From NCBI RefSeq assembly GCF_024586455.1, contig NC_065922.1:21634089-21698088 (forward strand): a DNA stretch of 64,000 nucleotides, in the 5' to 3' direction. A program made the translations under genes and the position numbers. The DNA is from Bactrocera neohumeralis. Taxonomy: Eukaryota > Arthropoda > Insecta > Diptera > Tephritidae. Shown piece by piece: positions 57,762 through 64,000 of this stretch (positions are counted from its first letter, which is position 1; each line of letters starts with the position of its first letter). The notes beneath the pieces were generated by a model that saw nothing but the letters and a program-made list of their open reading frames with translations, had not been told where the DNA came from and did no database searches.

Positions 57762-58370
57762 GCTTTCTTCTAAAGATTCCAGGAGTTTGTTATTCAATTG
57801 GTATGAACAGCTGATGCGAGACCGCAAATAGGTCTGTTCGATTTATGTGTTCAGTTACGTTTCAGTGGCTGTACAAATTGTTGTTGTTGCCATATTTAAG
57901 ATATCAGAAAATGTGCTTTTTTCTTAATTTTCAGAGTAAAAAGACAAAATAAGAACAGTTTTAATATTAACGATTGACAATTATTTTTCAAATTACTGAA
58001 GAAGAGCATTTTTGAAATAAACGAGTGAAAAAATACATATTGTTTCAAATAATTAAGATAAATATTAAAGTCTGGCATAAAAAGAATTAAATGTCAATTG
58101 CTTGCTTTGACAATTCTACCTTCAGATCTAATTTAACTATTTGTGCGTGTGTGTGTTCAATACTGCTCTGTTTGTCTTCTTCTTCTTTTCTGTCGAGCAC
58201 GGATCGACATCTCAATTTTGCTCGTGGTTAAGCTTCCACGGAACTTTTGTGAAAATTTTCACCGTCCGTGGCGAAAATTTCTGTGAAGGATTGGTGTATT
58301 CCGTTTGTATTAACGTAGATAGTGCAAATAGTGTGAAGCTTGTAAGTTTGTTAAAAGTAAAGTGTGCAAG
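57762..58370. other. Shared upstream region of mRpS14 and Nat1, with Nat1 leader
   Basis: AT-rich near mRpS14, becoming mixed at 58140-58370 where the Nat1 5' UTR probably lies (GAAAATTT- and GTGTGAAG-rich, ending AAGTGTGCAAG-ATG). Contains the dyad listed separately at 58236-58271. Confidence 0.5.
58236..58271 (+). promoter_or_regulatory. Dyad in the Nat1 leader (possible RNA hairpin)
   Basis: CCACGGA (58236-58242) and TCCGTGG (58265-58271) are perfect inverted 7-mers enclosing a 14-bp palindrome GTGAAAATTTTCAC. In RNA this can form a two-tier stem of about 14 pairs. It lies about 100 nt before the start codon, within the presumed 5' UTR. Function unknown. Confidence 0.4.
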
Positions 58371-61300
58371 ATGCCTTCCAGCGATCCACTGCCGCCCAAA
58401 GAGAGTGCGCTCTTCAGGAAGCTGCTGGTAGGTGCATAAATATTTGGAAATTTTATAATTGTACTTTGTTTCAGATGCTCATAAACAAAGTATAATAAAA
58501 AATATATCATTAAATGCAAATTCCATCTTAAGCGGCATCAAAACTATTTCCATTGACATATATGATTCTGCGAGTCATCTTTTAACCGCGGGTTTTAGAA
58601 ATAAAAACCTAATGAGTTTTCTTGATACGATTTAGTATTGTACCAACTAAAATGATGTATTTGTTTGAATAGGGTAAACAAAATTTATAGGAATAAGTTA
58701 GGAATATTTGCTTGAAAAATATTGTCAAAACATAACCTCAAATGCGGCTAGCGGGTTAATAATGGGGTGCAAAGCTAATATAACGCAAATTTTTAAAGAT
58801 TATTTTTTAATATTTGACTAAAAATTTTGTGTAATTCATAATTGCTTCTATTGAATGAATTCTTTTTCAGAAATGCTACGAAATGAAGCAGTACAAAAAT
58901 GGTTTGAAACTTGCAAAGCAGATTCTATCAAACCCCAAATATGCAGAACATGGTGAAACGTTGGCGATGAAAGGTTTAACACTTAACGGTCTGGGACGCC
59001 GAGAGGAGGCGTACAAATATGTACGTTTGGGACTGCGGAGAGATCTACGTTCCCACGTTTGCTGGCATGTATACGGTTTACTGCAGCGCAGTGATAAAAA
59101 GTATGATGAGGCAATTAAATGTTATCGTAATGCATTGAAATGGGAAAAGGATAATCTGCAAATCCTCAAGGATCTGTCGCTGCTGCAGATACAAATGCGT
59201 GATTTAGAAGGTTATAAGGAAACCCGCCATCATTTATTTACGCTGAGACCTTCGCAACACGCTAGTTGGATTGGTTTTGCTATGAGTTATCATTTAATTG
59301 GAGATCTCGAAATGGCCAATAGTATATTGGAAACCTTCAGCCAATCACAGGCATCAATAGTATGTAGATTAATGAATTATTCTTAAATATTACCCCTAAT
59401 AATTGATTTTATTGTATATATTTTACTGGTAGGAAACACATGACTATCGCCATTCAGAACTTTTATTGTATCAAAACCAAATCCTAGTAGAAGCCGGTAA
59501 TCTTCAGCGCGCACTCGAACATTTAAAACAATACGAGAGTCAAATTGTTGATAAGCTGGCGGTGCAAGAGTCAATTGGCGATCTGTATATTAAACTCGGA
59601 CAACCCGAATTAGCTGTACCTATCTTTGAGGAGTTGATTCATCGGAATCCCGAGAACACACTGTACTATTCGCAATATTTTGCGGCTCGTGAATTCACGG
59701 AAGCCGCAGATAAGTTGACTGCTTTCAAAAAATTTGAAGAAATTTACCCGCGAGCCATGTGTCCTAAACGTTTGCCATTGGATGTGGCAAGTGGCGATGC
59801 ATTTAGGTCGGCACTTGATTCTTATCTACGTCGTGGTTTGCGTAAAGGCGTACCGCCATTGTTCGTGAATGTTCGTGTTTTGCATCGTGTGCCAGAAAAG
59901 GCATCAATTATCGAACAACTAGCCTTACAATATTATGAAAATTTGACACGTTCTGGGCACTTTTCGAGAGAAGATGCCGATGCAAATCTACCTGTGGAAC
60001 CGGCGTCAGCACTGGTTTGGACTGCTTTGTTTTTGGCACAACATTACGATTACAAACGCGACACGGAACATGCCCTAGAATACGTTAACGCGGCTATTGA
60101 CCATACACCCACGCTCATTGAGTTATTCATGACCAAGGGACGTATTTACAAGCACGCTGGCGATCCCGTGGAAGCCTATATGTGGATGGATGAAGCGCAA
60201 AGTATGGATACGGCTGATCGGTGAGTTTGAGTTGATTCAAGTAATTTCAGCTGAAAGCAATTATATACAAATTATATTTTTAATTCGTTGTAATACATTA
60301 TTTTTATGTACTTGTCACAGTTACATCAACTCAAAATGCGCCAAATATATGCTGCGCGCCAATATGGTTAAGGAGGCTGAAGAGATTTGTTCGAAATTCA
60401 CACGTGAGGGAGTTACTGCCATGGAGAACTTGAATGAAATGCAATGCATGTGGTTCCAAACGGAATGTGCACTGGCTTACCAGCGCATGGGACGTTGGGG
60501 TGACGCCTTGAAGAAGTGTCACGAAGTAGACCGTCACTTTTCGGAAATTATAGAAGATCAGTTCGACTTCCATACATACTGTATGCGCAAGATGACGTTA
60601 CGTGCGTATATTGGACTATTGCGACTAGAAGATGTGTTACGTCGTCATCCTTTCTATTTCAAAGCGGCAAAATGTGCCATAGAGGTGAGTAGAAATGTGG
60701 AAAATTCATGACTTAATCAAATGTCTTCTTTTCTTAAATTTATTTCTAGGTCTACATACGCTTATATGACAAACCACTTAAATCGGAAGAAACCATTGAA
60801 GAAATCGATTCGGGTATGAATTACGTTTACGTCAAGTATTTTGGATATTTATAGCTCAATTTCATAAAAACTTGCAGAAAATCTTCCGCCATCGGAGCTT
60901 AAGAAGTTGCGCAGCAAGCAGCGCAAAGCCAAGAAGAAAGCCGAACTGGAAAACGCACAAGCGGCACAAGCGCAAGTCAAGCGCGAGCAACATCAGAAAT
61001 CCAAACAGCAAGCAAATCAAGAAGCGGATCCAGAAGCGCCGCAATTGGATGAGCTCATACCAGAGAAGTTAGAGCGACCGGATGATCCACTCGAAAAGGC
61101 TATTGAATTCCTGAAACCGTTACAACAATTGGCCAAAGATCGTATTGAAACGCATTTATTGGCATTCGAGATATACTGCCGCAAGAACAAGATTCTCTTA
61201 ATGTTGCAATCCATTAGACGTGCTATGGCAATCGATGCGACGCATTCATCGGTACACGCTTGCATAGCTAGGCTAGCGCAGGCATTGCCCAAGCTGACAG

Positions 61301-62492
61301 CTGACCAAGAGTTGAATGAGAGCATTAAAATTGTCATAGACAAGGCCACCAAAGAACTGATAGGTACAAAGAGTGTACAACAACTGAACGAAGAGTTTGT
61401 GGCGCAAAAAGATGCTTCCATAATGCATCTCTACGAAGGCGCACGCATCATGTATGAACTGGAGCCAAGTAAACGGGATACCGCCATCAATTTGATTACC
61501 TCATACGACTTAAATAAAGTTAAACTGGAAGTAAGTAGTGTAGTAGTAGTCGAATAATTGTATTATTACACCCTGAACACACAAAATGAAACGTCGGAGC
61601 CCCAGATATGTCAGAACTCTGCACTTCGGCCTATAACGGGTTGCCTCTTGATGTCGAGCCTGTATGCTTCTAGTTAAGAAACATAACGAACTCCTCGCAT
61701 TTTCGTAGTTTCCTTGGCCGGATAAAAATCCGGATCCGTTTCGGTTACTTAGATTCAACTGTCATGGAAACTGCCCGTCTGTCTTTATATACCCGAATTA
61801 GTCCGTCAGTTTTTAAAATATCGTTCTCCAATCTTGCACACGTCCGTCTCTCACCAAAAAGTTGTTCATTTGTCGGTCGCCGCCGATATCAGGCCATACA
61901 AACTAACCGATCAAACCCTATCTTTGTCTGGAAAACTTTTGTTTTTAACAAGGTAATTCTGCGAAAACTGCCATAGATTATTATCCAAAGCAACGCTACA
62001 ATCTCCGATTATATTGTTCAAATCGGACCCCTATAGCTTATCGCTGCCAATCAAATTGACTTATCAAAATCAAGATATACCCTTTATGCTTGAAAAATGC
62101 ACCCGTGTAGGGTATTATAGCCTCGGTGCAGCCGAAGTTAGCCTTTTTTTCTTGTTTTTTTTTTCTTGTTTTTTTTTTTGTTTTTTTTCTTGTTTTTGTT
62201 TTTTTTTTTTTTTATTTTCCATTTTTAATCTTTAGTAATATTTCCATTCTATTTTATTTTTATTGTAAAGGAAGCCACGAAAATCTACGAAGCGCTGCGT
62301 GACGGTGTTTTCGGCGATTGCGATGCGGAATTGAGTCTATACCGTGCTAAGTGTCAGCAACGTTTCAAGTATGCACGTCTTTTCAAGGACATTGTGGACG
62401 CACCAAACGCCGTTTCCACTGAGGATAATCATGTGGATGAGAAAACAAAACCGAATGCTATATCTGCTGATGTGAAGACTGCGGATTTGTAA
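58371..62492 (+). CDS. Nat1: NAA15/Nat1, auxiliary subunit of the NatA N-terminal acetyltransferase
   Basis: Seven exons, 58371-58427, 58871-59359, 59433-60220, 60321-60684, 60750-60813, 60878-61530 and 62271-62492, give 878 residues (human NAA15 866). TPR-like helical pairs run throughout (MKQYKNGLKLAKQILSNPKY; KKYDEAIKCYRNALKWEKDN; DLYIKLGQPELAVPIFEELI; ALEYVNAAIDHTPTLIELFM). Near residues 630-660 a Lys-rich stretch (SELKKLRSKQRKAKKKAELE) matches the NAA15 nuclear-localisation and linker region. The subunit wraps the catalytic Naa10 and anchors NatA at the ribosome exit tunnel, where it acetylates N-termini after Met removal. Start codon: first ATG after the leader, opening MPSSDPLPPKESALFRKLL as in other NAA15 proteins. 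The last intron (61531-62270) carries a family A repeat in reverse and a long T-rich tract. Confidence 0.96.
61568..62145 (-). repeat. Family A dispersed repeat, near full-length reverse copy (Nat1 last intron)
   Basis: From right to left it begins GGCTAACTTCGGCTGCACCG, AGGCTATAATACCCTACACG, passes GATTGTAGCGTTGCTTTGGA, and ends near ACACCCTGAACACACAAAAT (reverse of TGTTCAGGGT). It has both termini seen separately at 33779 and 29110/35230, so it gives the best view of the unit, about 580 bp here. Non-coding. Confidence 0.6.
62140..62220 (+). repeat. T-rich (T3-10 CTTG)n tract
   Basis: Pure-pyrimidine-like tract of T runs interrupted by CTTG and TG, close upstream of the last Nat1 exon; it may double as a very long polypyrimidine tract for that acceptor. 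Confidence 0.7.
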
Positions 62493-64000
62493 TACACAAC
62501 TGCAATATGCATATGATGTGCAAAACAATTTTAAAAAATATTTACAATAACAAATGGAGCAAGAGTGAAACAATATCCAGCAGCCGTGTAACACCAATTA
62601 AATCAACAGATAACATCCTAGTTACCTACATTAATAAATTCACACGCATACACACATCAATTAAACGCTGAAATTTAAAAGTTTAATCTGAATAAATGTC
62701 TTGACTAACAATCTACAAAGCGAAGTAGGGGAAAATAAAAATGCTCGAACATTTATTATAGCAAAAAAAAAAACATCCGAGAAACCATTATATCAGCGCT
62801 TAACTCATGCGCAAATTAGCAATTACAATAAATACAATTATAAAACAGATTTCACTTATATACATACATACAAACATGCATAGTTTACTATATGGTACGG
62901 TTGTAGGAAAATATTGGTAACTATGCATATAACTCGAAACATGATGAAGGGGCTCAAGTGTATGTGAGTACGCCGCGGTTGCGCAATACAAGAAAGTAAA
63001 ATAATTACAAATTCATAAAATGTCTGCGAATTGTCGAATGTTATCTATTATTTCTCAAACCAAATGCATATTATATTTCTATCAACAATTTTCACATTTT
63101 ATTTTTTCTACGCTGGAGTTTGAGGCTGTCAGCGCGTCAAATTGTGTTAAGTAGTTATTAATATTGTTTTATTTCTGAACTAAACTCTACTAACTATTAC
63201 CGCTTTCAACAATTATATTGCAATAGCACGTGAACTTTCGTTTTATCTTTTTTATAATTGGAGAAGCAACAAATTTGAAAATAATAAAATTAAAAGCAAC
63301 TTTGAAAAGCTCTAGCGCCTCTAGTTCAATGAATGAAAGGGATGCCAGTTAACTTTTTCATTGCGCTACTGGAAAATTTGTTAAAAACGCAGTAAAAATG
63401 CATTAAGACCAGTATTTGTGCAAATCAGACAAAAATATTAAAAAAAAATAAAAAATTAAGCAAAGGTTCAAAAGCATGGCACTAGTGCAGATAAATTTTT
63501 GGTCGAGGGCAACAATGAAAGTAAAAAACAACACAAACAATATATTTTCCAAACATATTATGCATAGCTCATTCCTGTTTTTATGAATATACATTCATAT
63601 ATACATACATACGTACTACATACATACGTACATATGTACGTAATAATGGGTAGGAGTGATTTATATAGGCGAGCCAATAAAAATTCCTAACAAAAAGTTG
63701 TTGCGCTGCAAATTTATTACGCAAAAATAAATTAACTAATAAATACCGAAAATATTAAAAAATTTAGTATTTACTAAAATAAAAGCATCGCATTAGAGAT
63801 CTGTGTTTTAAACTAATTTATAACTACTCAGCGTAGTTAAGCTGCGGGCGCATCGACTATTTTCAGTGTTTCCTTTTTTTATAAAATACAAAAACCAATT
63901 AATTTTTACTTATTTACAGTAGCTCGTGAATAAATAAAATAGTAGACACAATGAAATATAAATTAAAAACACAATCACGGAGTTTGATTAAATCACAATT
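62493..64000. other. Nat1 3' UTR and downstream AT-rich spacer
   Basis: AATAAA signals at about 62630 and 62693 could end the Nat1 transcript. A CATACATACGTA-type microsatellite lies at about 63595-63645. No further gene supported. Confidence 0.5.

Noticed and set aside
61017..61421. 134-codon minus frame over Nat1 exon 6
   Set aside because: Antisense shadow of a conserved coding exon.
1..64000. tRNA genes, rRNA, CRISPR arrays, LTR retroelements or integrated viruses
   Set aside because: No clover-leaf box A/box B pair, regular spaced repeats, paired long terminal repeats or gag/env-like frames were seen on reading both strands; a dedicated scan could still find a missed small RNA.

Overview
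The window is nuclear DNA of a higher fly, most likely a tephritid fruit fly (Bactrocera, Zeugodacus or Ceratitis type). The evidence is intron-bearing genes whose proteins read like Drosophila ones, AT-rich spacers full of CATA/TATG microsatellites, and many decayed mariner and LINE copies. The species call is inference. As I recall, several Drosophila counterparts (shf, Coq7, Rtca, Cyclin L, mRpS14, Nat1) are X-linked, so the block may belong to Muller element A; I cannot check this here.

Layout. Positions 1-35,900 are gene-poor. I recognise one complete gene there, the Smc5/6 subunit gene MAGE (11313-12220). I also propose the 5' exons of an unrecognised minus-strand gene (10291-10264 and 3369-3208) and a 5'-UTR-like island near 16.2-16.8 kb. 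The rest is spacer or intron carrying repeats: at least five mariner relics (one inserted in another), another DDE element with terminal inverted repeats (33844-34562), five or more LINE fragments, two TIR elements without an obvious transposase (17767-18755 and the TTAA-flanked 19278-20004), and two dispersed repeat families called A and B below.

Positions 36,000-62,500 are gene-dense, with twelve further genes in alternating orientation: shf (+) with Coq7 (-) nested in one of its introns, Rbmx2 (-), bublin/UPF0184 (+), Wdr18 (-), Mettl1 (+), Rtca (-), Cyclin L (-), Ech1 (+), Ada1 (-), Heatr2/Dnaaf5 (+), mRpS14 (-) and Nat1/Naa15 (+). I worked out exon-intron structures by hand from splice sites, reading phase and protein continuity. 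Five pairs are divergent with short shared promoters and several are convergent with 60-150 bp between stop codons.

Functionally the block is mostly housekeeping: RNA processing and translation (Rbmx2, Wdr18, Mettl1, Rtca, mRpS14), transcription (Cyclin L, Ada1), N-terminal acetylation (Nat1), mitochondrial or peroxisomal metabolism (Coq7, Ech1) and genome maintenance (MAGE). The exceptions are shf, a secreted Hedgehog-pathway protein, and Heatr2, a motile-cilium dynein assembly factor. The promoter of Heatr2 holds a perfect-consensus RFX X-box (54446-54458) and a forkhead site (54515-54521), the most informative regulatory signal seen. I found no tRNA, rRNA, CRISPR or prokaryote-like system.
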